A DNA stretch of 64,000 nt from an uncultured Nesterenkonia sp. (GCA_946222885.1 CAMIAK010000001.1:338523-402522), one strand, 5' to 3'; shown: positions 17,816 to 26,286, numbered from the stretch's first letter. Notes: generated by a model not told the origin, from the sequence alone. Made by a program: numbers and translations.

Positions 17816-19204
17816 TCATTCCGCCTTCTGGCGGATCTCCTCGGCCACGGCCCGCACAGTCTCCTCGTTCTGCGCGACCACCTGATCCTTGCCCAGCAGG
17901 TCCTTCTCCCGGAGGAAGAGCATGCCGATGAAGGAGATCGCTGCGGTGAACACGAAGAACCAGGCGGGGGAGGAGACGTCGCCGGTCTGCTGGATCAGCC
18001 AGGAGGCGATGAACGGCGCGGAGCCGCCGAAGACGGCCACCGGGATGTTGTAGCCCAGGGCGATGCCGGTGGAGCGGACGCGGGTGGGCAGCAGCTCGCT
18101 CATCGTGGCGTAGGGGACGCCGCAGTAGAGGCCGAATCCGATGGAGACTGCGATCAGCGGCGGGAGCATCCCGAAGGTGGTGGCGGTCGGAGCGGTGTAG
18201 AAGAACCAGACGGCGGCCAGGCCGGTGTATACCGAGACGACCAGCAGGAAGCCGCGGCGGCTGCCGATCCGGTCGGTGATCAGCCCTGCGATGGGCATCA
18301 GCACGATGCCGATCGCACCGGCCATCAGGACGTAGAGGAACGTCGTGCCCCAGTCCAGCTCCAGGATGGTGTTGAGGTAGGTGGTCATGTAGGTGAGCAC
18401 CAGGTAGAAGCTCGAGGCCAGCAGGGTGATGGCCGCGCCGACCAGCAGGAGCTGGCGCGGGTAGCGCATGACCTCGCGCAGCGGGGCCTTCGAGAGCCGG
18501 TTCTCCTTCTGCAGGGTCTTGAACTCGGGGCTGTCCTCGAGCTTCAGGCGGATGTAGATGGCGATGGCTCCCAACGGTCCGGCCAGCAGGAACGGGATGC
18601 GCCAGCCCCATTCGGTCATGGTCTCCGAGCCCAGCGCCCAGGACAGGCCGTTGCCGACGACGGCGCCGATGAGCAGACCGGTCGCCGCGGTCGCCATCAG
18701 GTAGCTGGTGGCGTAGCCGCGGGTCCCCTTCTTGGCGTACTCGGCGATGAAGGCGGTGATGGTGGAGATCTCGCCGCCTGCGGAGAAGCCTTGGATCAGC
18801 CGCAGGAACACCAGCAGCACCGGGGCCGCCAGACCGATGGAATGTGCGGAGGGAAGCAGCCCGATGCACATCGTGGCTCCGCACATCAGGGTCAGCACGA
18901 TGAGCAGAGTGGCGCGCCGGCCGATCCGGTCGGCCAGCGGGCCGAAGAACAGCCCGCCCAGCGGCCGGACGAAGAAGCTCAGCGCGAAGACGGCGAAGGC
19001 GCTGAGGATCTCCACCAGCGGGTCCTCGGAGATGAAGAAGTTCGCGCCGACGTAGACCGCCAGGAATCCGTAGATGCCGTAGTCGTACCACTCGATGAGG
19101 TGGCCGACGGTGGCGCCCACGAAGGCCTTGCGCCGGGCTTTGGGGGTGGTCTCGGGGATGGGGCCGGAGGCTGCGCCGCCTGCGGCCGCAGTGGCAGATG
19201 ACAT
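17816..19204 (-). CDS. MHS-family MFS transporter (metabolite:H+ symporter)
   Basis: Inner-membrane proton symporter of 462 residues with 12 likely helices. The metabolite:H+ symporter group is indicated by VGHLIEWYDYGIYGFLAV in helix 1, FFGPLADRIGRRATLL, LIQGFSAGGEISTITAFIAEYA and LLPTRVRSTGIALGYN. Such proteins carry organic acids, proline/betaine or shikimate. By context a branched-chain or related organic acid is likely, but this is inference. The ATG at 19204 (MSSATAAAGG) is preferred over one at 19258. The upstream region carries CRP-like and TTGGAC-type palindromes. Confidence 0.88.
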   Translation of the reverse strand: MSSATAAAGGAASGPIPETTPKARRKAFVGATVGHLIEWYDYGIYGFLAVYVGANFFISEDPLVEILSAFAVFALSFFVRPLGGLFFGPLADRIGRRATLLIVLTLMCGATMCIGLLPSAHSIGLAAPVLLVFLRLIQGFSAGGEISTITAFIAEYAKKGTRGYATSYLMATAATGLLIGAVVGNGLSWALGSETMTEWGWRIPFLLAGPLGAIAIYIRLKLEDSPEFKTLQKENRLSKAPLREVMRYPRQLLLVGAAITLLASSFYLVLTYMTTYLNTILELDWGTTFLYVLMAGAIGIVLMPIAGLITDRIGSRRGFLLVVSVYTGLAAVWFFYTAPTATTFGMLPPLIAVSIGFGLYCGVPYATMSELLPTRVRSTGIALGYNIPVAVFGGSAPFIASWLIQQTGDVSSPAWFFVFTAAISFIGMLFLREKDLLGKDQVVAQNEETVRAVAEEIRQKAE

Positions 19205-19261
19205 GGTGGTGCTCTCTTCCTCGGTGGAGCTCAGCCGGTGATGTGATCGGAGGGCCATTAA

Positions 19262-19273
19262 TAGGACTTCCGA
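19262..19273. promoter_or_regulatory. Degenerate TTGGAC-type palindrome upstream of the MHS transporter
   Basis: TAGGACTTCCGA shares its GGACTTCC core with the perfect site TTGGACTTCCAA at 20501-20512. Candidate binding site of the MarR regulator encoded in the cluster. Confidence 0.35.
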
Positions 19274-19279
19274 CTAAAA

Positions 19280-19295
19280 TGTGACACATGCCACA
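19280..19295. promoter_or_regulatory. CRP/GlxR-like site upstream of the MHS transporter
   Basis: TGTGACACATGCCACA differs by one base from TGTGA-N6-TCACA, the actinobacterial CRP/GlxR consensus. It lies between a possible -35 (TTGACT, minus strand, about 19301-19306) and the gene. Confidence 0.45.
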
Positions 19296-19313
19296 CATTA
19301 AGTCAAGGGTTGG

Positions 19314-20465
19314 TCACACGAAGGCGGAGATTCCGGTGACTCCGCGGCCGGCGATGAGCATGTTGATGCCGTAGCTGCCCTCATAGGCGTGGATCGCCTC
19401 GACGTCGGCCGCGATCTTCGCGATCTCGGAGGTGCTCAGGATGCCGTTGCCGCCGAGCACCTCGCGGGCCAGAGCTGCGGATTCGCGGGCCAGCCTGGTC
19501 AGGGTGGCCTTGGCCAGCGAGGCGCGGGTCATCGTCAGGCGGTCCTCCGCCAGCAGTCGGCTCAGCTCGCCCATGAAGGCGGTGGAGACCGCCAGGTTTC
19601 CGGCGATGCCGGCCAGCGCGGACTGGATCAGCTGGAAGGATGCCAGCGGTCTGCCGAACTGCTCGCGCTCGGCGGCGTATCCACGGGCGATGTCGAAGAG
19701 CGCCTGCTGGGCGCCCACCGCCTGCCAGCCGACCCAGGCCCGGGAGCCGCGGAGCCCGTCGCTGACGGCTTCGAAGCTGGTGGCCCCGGCGAGCAGGGCG
19801 TCCTCCGGGACCTGCACGTCAAGAGTGACCTCGGCGTTCTGCATGATCCGCAGACCTGTCTTATGGCTGATCTTGGTGGCGGTGTACCCGGGGGTGTCGG
19901 TGGGGACGAGGTATCCCTTGATCTCGCCGTCGGCGGTGTCCCGCGCCCAGACCAGGGCGACGTCGGCCACGGTGCCCAGGCCGATCCACCGCTTTGCGCC
20001 ACGGATGTGCCACCTGCCTCTGTGCAGCTCGGCCGTGGTGGCCAGGCCCCCGGCGATGTCGGAGCCGTGGTCGGGCTCGGTGAGGCAGAAGGCGCCCAGG
20101 GTCCGGAGGCGGCGCAGGCCCGGAACCCACTGTTCGCGCTGGGTCTCGGAGCCCAGGGAGCCGATGAGCCCCAGGATGAGCTCGTTATGGATTCCCACCA
20201 CGGAGGAGAGGGAGACGTCGGCCCGTGCCAGTGCGGCGTGGATGAGGCCCTGGAGGAGCGGGGAGGAGCCGTCCACGAAGATCTCTCCCAGTCCCCGGTC
20301 TCCGAGTTCGCCGAGCAGCTCGCGCGGCAGCTCCTCGGCGTTCCACGGCTCGATGCTCGCAGGGCGGATGACCTCCTGGGCGAAGTCCTCGACCTCCTCC
20401 AGGCGGTGCCGTTCGGCGGGGTCGAGATGGCGGGCCAGCTCCAGCAGGTCCGGGTGTGTGCTCAT
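19314..20465 (-). CDS. Acyl-CoA dehydrogenase, glutaryl-CoA dehydrogenase-like subgroup
   Basis: FAD enzyme of 383 residues that inserts the alpha,beta double bond into an acyl-CoA. Seen: FCLTEPDHGSDIAGG, RWHIRGAKRWIGLGTVADVALVWARD, the FAD/ETF region, and C-terminal IHAYEGSYGINMLIAGRGVTGISAF. The Glu of YEGS is the expected catalytic base; this ending resembles glutaryl-CoA dehydrogenase rather than isovaleryl-CoA dehydrogenase. Substrate unknown; by context a short branched or dicarboxylic acyl-CoA. ATG at 20465 with GGAG 6 bases upstream. Divergent from the acyl-CoA ligase gene across a 99-bp control region. Confidence 0.9.
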   Translation of the reverse strand: MSTHPDLLELARHLDPAERHRLEEVEDFAQEVIRPASIEPWNAEELPRELLGELGDRGLGEIFVDGSSPLLQGLIHAALARADVSLSSVVGIHNELILGLIGSLGSETQREQWVPGLRRLRTLGAFCLTEPDHGSDIAGGLATTAELHRGRWHIRGAKRWIGLGTVADVALVWARDTADGEIKGYLVPTDTPGYTATKISHKTGLRIMQNAEVTLDVQVPEDALLAGATSFEAVSDGLRGSRAWVGWQAVGAQQALFDIARGYAAEREQFGRPLASFQLIQSALAGIAGNLAVSTAFMGELSRLLAEDRLTMTRASLAKATLTRLARESAALAREVLGGNGILSTSEIAKIAADVEAIHAYEGSYGINMLIAGRGVTGISAFV

Positions 20466-20500
20466 GATGTCTCCATCCCAGGTTGGGGCTTTACCGAATA

Positions 20501-20512
20501 TTGGACTTCCAA
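20501..20512. promoter_or_regulatory. Perfect TTGGA-CT-TCCAA palindrome, candidate MarR operator
   Basis: Lies in the divergent promoter region of the acyl-CoA dehydrogenase and acyl-CoA ligase genes, flanked by ATATT/ATATTC sequences that widen the symmetry. Related sites occur at 19262-19273 and 25447-25458, all next to genes of the same cluster. Confidence 0.5.
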
Positions 20513-20524
20513 GTATATTCTAAG

Positions 20525-20540
20525 CGTGAGATGGATCACA
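20525..20540. promoter_or_regulatory. CRP/GlxR-like site upstream of the acyl-CoA ligase
   Basis: CGTGAGATGGATCACA fits TGTGA-N6-TCACA with one mismatch, 24 bp before the ligase ATG. Confidence 0.45.
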
Positions 20541-20564
20541 TTGTCGACGAAGGGGAGCAGCCTC

Positions 20565-22328
20565 ATGACAGTCACCGACGAGTTCCGCGCGGCACGCGAC
20601 CACCTGGTCGAGGCGCAGGAGGACTGGAGCCGGGCTCGGGAGGAGTTCCGGTGGCCGCGCTTCAGCCACTTCAACTTCGGCTTCGACTGGTTCGACCAGC
20701 TGGCGGCTGACCCGGCCCGGGCCGATCAGGACGCGCTGGTCATCGTGGAGCAGGACGGCAGCCGTCTCTCGCGGACCTTCGCCCAGCTCTCCGCGGACTC
20801 CAACCGGGTGGCCAACTGGCTCCGGGGGATCGGTGTGGTCCGGGGCGACCGGATCCTGCTGATCCTGGGCAATCAGGTGGAGCTGTGGGAGACCATGCTC
20901 GCCGCCATCAAGCTCGGTGCGGTGCTGGTGCCCACCACCACACAGATGGGCGCCTATGATCTGCAGGACCGGGTGACGCGGGCAGAGGCGAAGTGGGTGG
21001 TCGGCGGCACCGGGACGCTGGAGAAGTTCATCGAGGTGGAGGGCGACTACGCTCTCATCCACGTGCCGGGGGTCTACGCCTCCGAGGAGGCCGCCCCAGT
21101 CGTCCCCGGCCGCAGGGTCCACTCCTATCCGGAGGCCTACGGGACCTCTGCAGAGCTCAGCCCTGCAGAGCCGACCGGAGCGGATGAGACGCTGCTGCTG
21201 TACTTCACCTCCGGCACCACCTCGAAGCCGAAGCTGGTGGAGCATACCCACACCTCCTATCCGGTGGGCCATCTCTCCACGCTCTACTGGATCGGGCTGC
21301 AGCCCGGCGACGTCCATCTCAACGTCTCCTCGCCCGGATGGGCCAAGCACGCCTGGTCCAACTTCTTCGCCCCGTGGATCGCGGAGGCGACCATCTACCT
21401 CTACAACTTCACCAAGTTCGACGCCGCCGCCCTGCTGCAGAACATGGACCGGGCCGGGGTCACCACCTTCTGCGCCCCGCCCACGGTGTGGCGGATGCTC
21501 ATCAAATCCGACCTGACCCAGCTGAAGCACCCGCCGCGGGTGGCCGTCTCTGCCGGGGAGCCGCTCAACGCGGAGGTCATCGAACAGGTCCAGCGGGCCT
21601 GGGGGTGCACCATCCGTGACGGGTTCGGGCAGACTGAGTCCTCCCTGCAGATCGCGAACACCCCCGGCCGGCCGGTGAAGTTCGGCGCCATGGGGGTGCC
21701 GCTGCCCGGCTTCGACGTCAGGCTCCTGGACCCGGTCACCGGCCAGGAGGGGCAGGAGGGCGAGATCTGCCTGAACCTGGACAGTCCCCTCTACGGCCGG
21801 CCGGTGGGCCTGATGAAGGGCTACTACGGCGACCCGGAGAAGAACGCCGAGGTCTTCCGTGACGGGCATTATCACACCGGAGACATCGCCTCCCGGGACG
21901 AGCACGGCGTGATCACCTATGTGGGGCGGGCCGACGACGTCTTCAAGTCCTCCGACTACAAGGTCTCGCCCTTCGAGCTGGAGTCGGTGCTCGTGGAGCA
22001 TCCCGCCGTGGTGGAGGCGGCGATCGTCCCGGCCCCCGACGAGATCCGGCTGGCCGTCCCCAAGGCCTACGTCACCCTGGCCCAGGGCTGGGATCCGGAC
22101 GAACGCACGGCGGCGGCCATCCTGCAGCACAGCCTGGACAAGCTCCCGCCCTATAAGCGGATCCGGCGCATCGAGTTCACCGAGCTGCCCAAGACCATCT
22201 CGGGCAAGATCCGGCGCGTCCAGCTGCGCAGGGCGGAGGAGGAGCGTGCCGCCGGCGCCGCGCCGGAGGGCTCCGGGGTGGAGTTCCGGGAGGAGGACCT
22301 GGGGCTGCGCCCGCGGCGGGAGGTCTGA
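20565..22328 (+). CDS. Medium/branched-chain acyl-CoA synthetase (AMP-forming)
   Basis: Adenylate-forming ligase of 587 residues activating a carboxylic acid to its CoA thioester. ANL motifs are complete: YFTSGTTSKPKLVEHTH (P-loop), GFGQTESS, HYHTGDIASRDEHG, YVGRADDVFKSSDYKVSPFELE and PKTISGKIRR with the catalytic Lys. The overall pattern (EEFRWPRFSHFNFGFDWFDQL at the N-terminus) resembles the medium-chain (ACSM/MACS) group, some of which use isobutyrate or 2-methylbutyrate. The ATG at 20565 follows AGGGGAG; the much longer open frame (from 19389) is antisense to the neighbouring dehydrogenase. Confidence 0.9.
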   Translation: MTVTDEFRAARDHLVEAQEDWSRAREEFRWPRFSHFNFGFDWFDQLAADPARADQDALVIVEQDGSRLSRTFAQLSADSNRVANWLRGIGVVRGDRILLILGNQVELWETMLAAIKLGAVLVPTTTQMGAYDLQDRVTRAEAKWVVGGTGTLEKFIEVEGDYALIHVPGVYASEEAAPVVPGRRVHSYPEAYGTSAELSPAEPTGADETLLLYFTSGTTSKPKLVEHTHTSYPVGHLSTLYWIGLQPGDVHLNVSSPGWAKHAWSNFFAPWIAEATIYLYNFTKFDAAALLQNMDRAGVTTFCAPPTVWRMLIKSDLTQLKHPPRVAVSAGEPLNAEVIEQVQRAWGCTIRDGFGQTESSLQIANTPGRPVKFGAMGVPLPGFDVRLLDPVTGQEGQEGEICLNLDSPLYGRPVGLMKGYYGDPEKNAEVFRDGHYHTGDIASRDEHGVITYVGRADDVFKSSDYKVSPFELESVLVEHPAVVEAAIVPAPDEIRLAVPKAYVTLAQGWDPDERTAAAILQHSLDKLPPYKRIRRIEFTELPKTISGKIRRVQLRRAEEERAAGAAPEGSGVEFREEDLGLRPRREV

Positions 22329-22384
22329 TCCGTTGCCCCTACAATGGTCGGAACCCCACAGACCTCCGAGGAGACGCCGAGCCG

Positions 22385-22891
22385 ATGCACCCGCCGCTGC
22401 CCAGGGACCCGATCGCCGAGATCCAGAAGAACTGGGAGCGGCATGGCTGGGGCGAGGCGGCGACGCCGGCAGCCGCGGTCACCGCGATCATGCGCACCCA
22501 GCAGATCCTGCTGAGCCGGGCGCAGCAGATCCTCAAGCCCTTCCATCTGACCTTCGCCCGCTATGAGGTGATCTCCCTGCTGAGCTTCTCCCGGGAGAAG
22601 CGGATGCCGATGAACAAGGCCTCCAAGCTGCTGCAGGTCCACCCCACCTCGATCACCAACGCGGTGGACCGCCTGGAGACCGCCGGGCTGGTGGAGCGCC
22701 AGCCCCATGAGTCTGACCGGCGCGCCATGCTGCTGGTGCTCACCCCGGAGGGCAAACAGGTCGCCGAGCAGGCCACCGAGGCGCTCAATGAGGGGCTCTT
22801 CGAGCAGACCGGCTTCGACGACGCTGAGATCCGGGACCTCAACCGGATCCTCGCCAACTTCCGGCGCCGGGCCGGCGACTTCACCGGCTGA
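22385..22891 (+). CDS. MarR family transcriptional regulator
   Basis: Winged-helix regulator of 168 residues. MRTQQILLSRAQQILKPFHLTFARYEVISLL forms the dimer/first helix region, MNKASKLLQVHPTSITNAVDRLETAGLVERQPHESDRRAMLLVLTPEG is the HTH plus wing with the conserved D-x-R-R. It is transcribed after the acyl-CoA ligase, from a possible own promoter (TACAAT at 22340-22345) with a GAGGAG site before the ATG. It probably controls the surrounding catabolic genes, perhaps sensing an acyl-CoA or free acid; TTGGAC-type palindromes near three cluster promoters are its candidate operators. Confidence 0.9.
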   Translation: MHPPLPRDPIAEIQKNWERHGWGEAATPAAAVTAIMRTQQILLSRAQQILKPFHLTFARYEVISLLSFSREKRMPMNKASKLLQVHPTSITNAVDRLETAGLVERQPHESDRRAMLLVLTPEGKQVAEQATEALNEGLFEQTGFDDAEIRDLNRILANFRRRAGDFTG

Positions 22892-23812
22892 CTAGGCGGC
22901 CGGCGGGTTCGGCGTGCTCTTCTCGCGGATGGTGTTGATGATCGCGGAGAAGTCCTGCCGCGCTCCCTCGCCGGAGGCGAACTCGGCGTAGACCTCGGCG
23001 GCCAGCGGGCCCATGGAGGCGGCCACCCCCTGCTCCTGCAGCGCGGTCACCGCCAGGGTGAGGTCCTTGTCCATCAGGGCCCCGGCGAAGCCCGGCTCAT
23101 AGCCGCGGTTGGCGGGAGAGGTGGGCACCGGCCCGGGGACCGGGCAGTTGGTGGTCAGCGCCCAGCACTGGCCCGAGGCCTTGGAGACCACGTCATAGAG
23201 GGCCTGATGCTCCAGCCCGAGCTTCTCGCCGAGCACGAAGGCCTCGCCCACCGCGATCTGGGTGACGCCCAGGATCATGTTGTTGCAGATCTTCGCCGCC
23301 TGGCCGAGTCCGTTCGTCCCGCAGTGCACGGCCCGGGCGCCCATGATGTCCAGCAGCGGCTCCACCTCGGCGAAGACCTCTTCGGAGGCGCCCACCATGA
23401 AGGCCAGGGTGCCGGCCTCGGCGCCCACGACGCCGCCGGAGACAGGGGCGTCGGCGGCCCGGAAGCCGGCCTCCTGGACCAGCCGGGCAGCCTGTTGGGC
23501 CTCGGAGATGTTGATGGTGGAGCAGTCCAGGAAGATGGTGCCGGGCCGGGCGGCCGAGAGCAGCCCGGGGGAGTCCTGGTAGGCGGAGAGGACATGGCGT
23601 CCCGAGGGAAGCATGGTCAGCACCACCTCCGCCGCGGCCACAGCCTCCAGGGGGTCGTCGACCACATGGACGCCGCTGCTCCGTGCGGCCTCCATGGCTG
23701 CGGGGACCACGTCGAAGCCCCGGACGGCGACCCCCGCCTCCACCAGGTTCGCGGCCATCGGGCCGCCCATATGGCCCAGGCCGATGAAGGCGACGGTGGG
23801 ATGGCTGCTCAT
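22892..23812 (-). CDS. mmsB: 3-hydroxyisobutyrate dehydrogenase
   Basis: NAD-dependent oxidation of 3-hydroxyisobutyrate to methylmalonate semialdehyde in valine breakdown; 306 residues. The Rossmann signature VAFIGLGHMGGPMAANL is at residues 7-23, DAPVSGGVVGAEAGTLAFMVG is the substrate-binding block, and GQAAKICNNMILGV carries the catalytic Lys. The ATG at 23812 is chosen because AGGAGGT lies 7 bases upstream; the open frame runs on into mmsA antisense-free spacer. It is 65 bp behind mmsA, forming an mmsAB pair. The stop abuts that of marR. Confidence 0.93.
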   Translation of the reverse strand: MSSHPTVAFIGLGHMGGPMAANLVEAGVAVRGFDVVPAAMEAARSSGVHVVDDPLEAVAAAEVVLTMLPSGRHVLSAYQDSPGLLSAARPGTIFLDCSTINISEAQQAARLVQEAGFRAADAPVSGGVVGAEAGTLAFMVGASEEVFAEVEPLLDIMGARAVHCGTNGLGQAAKICNNMILGVTQIAVGEAFVLGEKLGLEHQALYDVVSKASGQCWALTTNCPVPGPVPTSPANRGYEPGFAGALMDKDLTLAVTALQEQGVAASMGPLAAEVYAEFASGEGARQDFSAIINTIREKSTPNPPAA

Positions 23813-23877
23813 GCTGATACCTCCTGCTGCGGGCCGGGTGCTGTCCCCGGCGGAATGGGTTGGGGCGCCTCCGGCGC

Positions 23878-25374
23878 TCAGCTGCCCTCGGGCATGATGA
23901 AGCTGGCTCCCTCTTTCAGACCGGAGGGCCACCGGGTGCTCACCGTCTTGGTCTTGGTGTAGAACTTCAGGCCGTCGGTGCCGTGCTGGTTCAGGTCTCC
24001 GAAGCCTGAGGCCTTCCATCCGCCGAAGGTGTAGTAGGCGATCGGCACCGGGATGGGCACGTTCACCCCGACCATGCCGACCTCCACCCGGGCGGTGAAG
24101 TCGCGGGCGGTGTCGCCGTCGCGGGTGAAGATGGAGACGCCGTTGCCGAACTCGTGCTCGGTGGGCAGCCGCAGCGCCTCCTCGTAGTCGGCCGCGCGGG
24201 CGATGCACAGCACCGGGCCGAAGATCTCCTCCCGGTGGATGCGCATCTCTGGGGTGACGTGGTCGAAGAGCGTGGCGCCCACCCAGTAGCCGCCGGGGTG
24301 CCCCTCCACGGTGACGCCGCGGCCGTCGACCACCAGCTCGGCCCCCTCCTCGACGCCGATCCCGATGTATTCCTCGATGCGCTCCTTGGCGTCGGCCCCG
24401 ACGACGGGGCCGAAGTCGCTGGCCGGGTCCAGCGAGGGTCCCACCGTCAGCCGCCCGATGCGCTCCACCAGCTTGGCCCGCAGCGCCTCGGCCGTGGCCT
24501 CGCCGACCGGAACGGCCACGGAGATGGCCATGCAGCGCTCGCCGGCGGACCCGTAGCCGGCGCCGATGAGGGCGTCGGCGGCCTGGTCCAGGTCGGCGTC
24601 GGGCATGATCACCATGTGGTTCTTGGCCCCGCCGAAGCACTGGGCCCGCTTGCCGTGGGCTGCTGCCCCGGCATAGATCGACTGGGCGATGGGCGTGGAG
24701 CCGACGAAGCCGATGGCCTTCACCCGCGGATCCTCGATGAGCGCGTCCACCGCAGCCTTGTCCCCGTTGACCACGTTGAGGGTGCCCGGCGGCATGCCGG
24801 CCTCCAGGGCGAGCTCCGCCAGGCGCAGCGGCACGGAGGGGTCACGCTCCGAGGGCTTGAGCACAAAGGTGTTCCCCGCGGCCAGGGCGATGCCGGCCTT
24901 CCAGAGCGGGATCATCGCCGGGAAGTTGAACGGGGTGATCCCGGCGACCACGCCCAGGGGCTGGCGCAGGCTGTGCACATCCATCCCGGCGGCCACGTCA
25001 TGGGAGAACTCGCCTTTGAGCAGGTGAGGGGCGCCCGCGGCGAACTCCACGACCTCCACGCCCCGCTGGATGTCCCCCTTGGAGTCCTCGAAGACCTTGC
25101 CGTGCTCATCGGAGAGCGTCTCGGCGAGCTCATCCCGGTGGGCGTTGATCAGGTCCACCCACTTCAGCAGGATCCGTCCCCGCCGCTGCGGGTTCAGCGC
25201 CGACCAGGCGGGGAAGGCCCGCTCCGCGGAGGCGACGGCGGCGGCGACCTCCTCGCGGGAGGCCAGCGGGACATGGCCGGTGACCTCGCCGCGGACCGGA
25301 TTGTGGACCTCCCGGCTGCGGCCCGAGGTTCCCCGGGTGCACTCCCCGTGGATGAAATGGCTGAGCTCTGCCAT
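23878..25374 (-). CDS. mmsA: Methylmalonate-semialdehyde dehydrogenase (acylating)
   Basis: CoA-dependent aldehyde dehydrogenase of 498 residues converting methylmalonate semialdehyde to propionyl-CoA. Seen: ITPFNFPAMIPLWKAGIALAAGNTFVLKPSERDP, GFVGSTPIAQSIY, FGGAKNHMVIMPDADLDQA, and the catalytic Cys in GYGSAGERCMAISVAVPVG. The GAKNH and GERCMA blocks separate MmsA from ordinary aldehyde dehydrogenases. ATG at 25374 with GAAGGAG six bases upstream. First gene of mmsA-mmsB; divergent from the SDR gene across a region holding two palindromes. Confidence 0.95.
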   Translation of the reverse strand: MAELSHFIHGECTRGTSGRSREVHNPVRGEVTGHVPLASREEVAAAVASAERAFPAWSALNPQRRGRILLKWVDLINAHRDELAETLSDEHGKVFEDSKGDIQRGVEVVEFAAGAPHLLKGEFSHDVAAGMDVHSLRQPLGVVAGITPFNFPAMIPLWKAGIALAAGNTFVLKPSERDPSVPLRLAELALEAGMPPGTLNVVNGDKAAVDALIEDPRVKAIGFVGSTPIAQSIYAGAAAHGKRAQCFGGAKNHMVIMPDADLDQAADALIGAGYGSAGERCMAISVAVPVGEATAEALRAKLVERIGRLTVGPSLDPASDFGPVVGADAKERIEEYIGIGVEEGAELVVDGRGVTVEGHPGGYWVGATLFDHVTPEMRIHREEIFGPVLCIARAADYEEALRLPTEHEFGNGVSIFTRDGDTARDFTARVEVGMVGVNVPIPVPIAYYTFGGWKASGFGDLNQHGTDGLKFYTKTKTVSTRWPSGLKEGASFIMPEGS

Positions 25375-25399
25375 GGCTGCTCCTTCGCAGACTAGGATG

Positions 25400-25414
25400 A
25401 GATCACTGTGATCT
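25400..25414. promoter_or_regulatory. Perfect palindrome AGATCAC-T-GTGATCT, candidate operator of mmsA
   Basis: 7-bp arms around one base, 25 bp upstream of the mmsA start. Unlike the TTGGAC sites in sequence, so a second regulator may act here. Confidence 0.45.
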
Positions 25415-25446
25415 GCGTCTCAATCTGCTAGCGTAGTTCCAGAAGG

Positions 25447-25458
25447 TTGGACGTGCAA
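25447..25458. promoter_or_regulatory. TTGGACGTGCAA palindrome, candidate MarR site
   Basis: Within GTTGGACGTGCAAC (25446-25459), symmetric except at one base pair. It lies in the mmsA/SDR divergent region and shares TTGGAC-N-T-N-CAA with the site at 20501. Confidence 0.4.
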
Positions 25459-25512
25459 CTATTGTTGGGCCATCCGTCCGGGTGTCCCTCCGTCCGAAGC
25501 ATGAGGAGTGCC

Positions 25513-26286
25513 ATGGAGCTCACCGACGCCAGCGCCGTCGTCACCGGCGGCGCCTCCGGGCTGGGATATGCCGCCGCCGGAGCCCTCATCGACGCCGGCG
25601 CCCACGTGGTCGTGATCGACCTGCCGGACCAGGAGGGATCGACGGCGCGGGCCGACGCCGTGGCCGCCCTGGGGGAGCGCGCCCAGCTCGTCGCCGGGGA
25701 CATCACCGACCCGCGGGTCAGCAGGGAGGCGGTGCAGGCCGCTGTCGCGAGGGGTCCGCTGCGCGCGGCCATCAGCTGTGCGGGCATCGCCGCCCCCGGC
25801 AAGCTGCTCGGCCGCCGCGGCCCGCTGTCCCATGAGACGTTCATGACAGTGCTCTCGGTCAACGCCGGCGGCACCGTGAACCTGATGGCCGCTGCGGCGG
25901 AGGCCATGCAGCACAACGAGCCGGTGGACGGAGACCGCGGAGTGCTCATCAACACCGCCTCCGTGGCGGCCTTCGACGGCCAGATCGGCCAGATCGCCTA
26001 TTCCGCCTCCAAGGGGGCGGTGCATTCGCTGACGCTGCCGGCGGCCCGGGAGCTCGCCGGCCATGCCATCCGGGTGGTGACCATCGCCCCTGGGCTCTTC
26101 GAGACCCCCATGATGGCGGGCCTGCCGGAGGAGGCCCGCGAGTCGCTGCGCGCCAAGGCCCTGCATCCGCCCCGGCTGGGCCGTCCGGAGGACTACGCGC
26201 AGCTGGCGCTGCAGATCATCGCCAGCCCGATGCTCAACGGGGAGACCATCCGGCTGGACGGGGCTGTCCGGCTCGAGCCTCGGTGA
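25513..26286 (+). CDS. SDR dehydrogenase, 3-hydroxyacyl-CoA dehydrogenase (HSD17B10) type
   Basis: Short-chain dehydrogenase of 257 residues. VVTGGASGLGYAAAGALIDAG is the NAD-binding motif; the catalytic Ser/Tyr/Lys are in NTASVAAFDGQIGQIAYSASKGA. IAPGLFETPMMAGLPEEARESL and the ending LNGETIRLDGAVRLEPR are typical of type II 3-hydroxyacyl-CoA / 3-hydroxy-2-methylbutyryl-CoA dehydrogenases. It likely oxidises a 3-hydroxyacyl-CoA in branched-chain or fatty acid degradation. The ATG at 25513 (GAGGAG upstream) is preferred over that at 25501 and over the start at 25447, which overlaps the palindrome. Confidence 0.88.
   Translation: MELTDASAVVTGGASGLGYAAAGALIDAGAHVVVIDLPDQEGSTARADAVAALGERAQLVAGDITDPRVSREAVQAAVARGPLRAAISCAGIAAPGKLLGRRGPLSHETFMTVLSVNAGGTVNLMAAAAEAMQHNEPVDGDRGVLINTASVAAFDGQIGQIAYSASKGAVHSLTLPAARELAGHAIRVVTIAPGLFETPMMAGLPEEARESLRAKALHPPRLGRPEDYAQLALQIIASPMLNGETIRLDGAVRLEPR

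Noticed and set aside
19389..20564. A 979-residue open frame joining upstream sequence to the acyl-CoA ligase
   Set aside because: The first 392 codons are antisense to the acyl-CoA dehydrogenase and of biased, homology-free composition; the ligase starts at 20565 with a good ribosome-binding site.
22892..24640. A 582-residue minus-strand frame reading through mmsA into mmsB as a fusion
   Set aside because: The N-terminal half is a frame-shadow of mmsA; mmsB has its own AGGAGGT and ATG at 23812.
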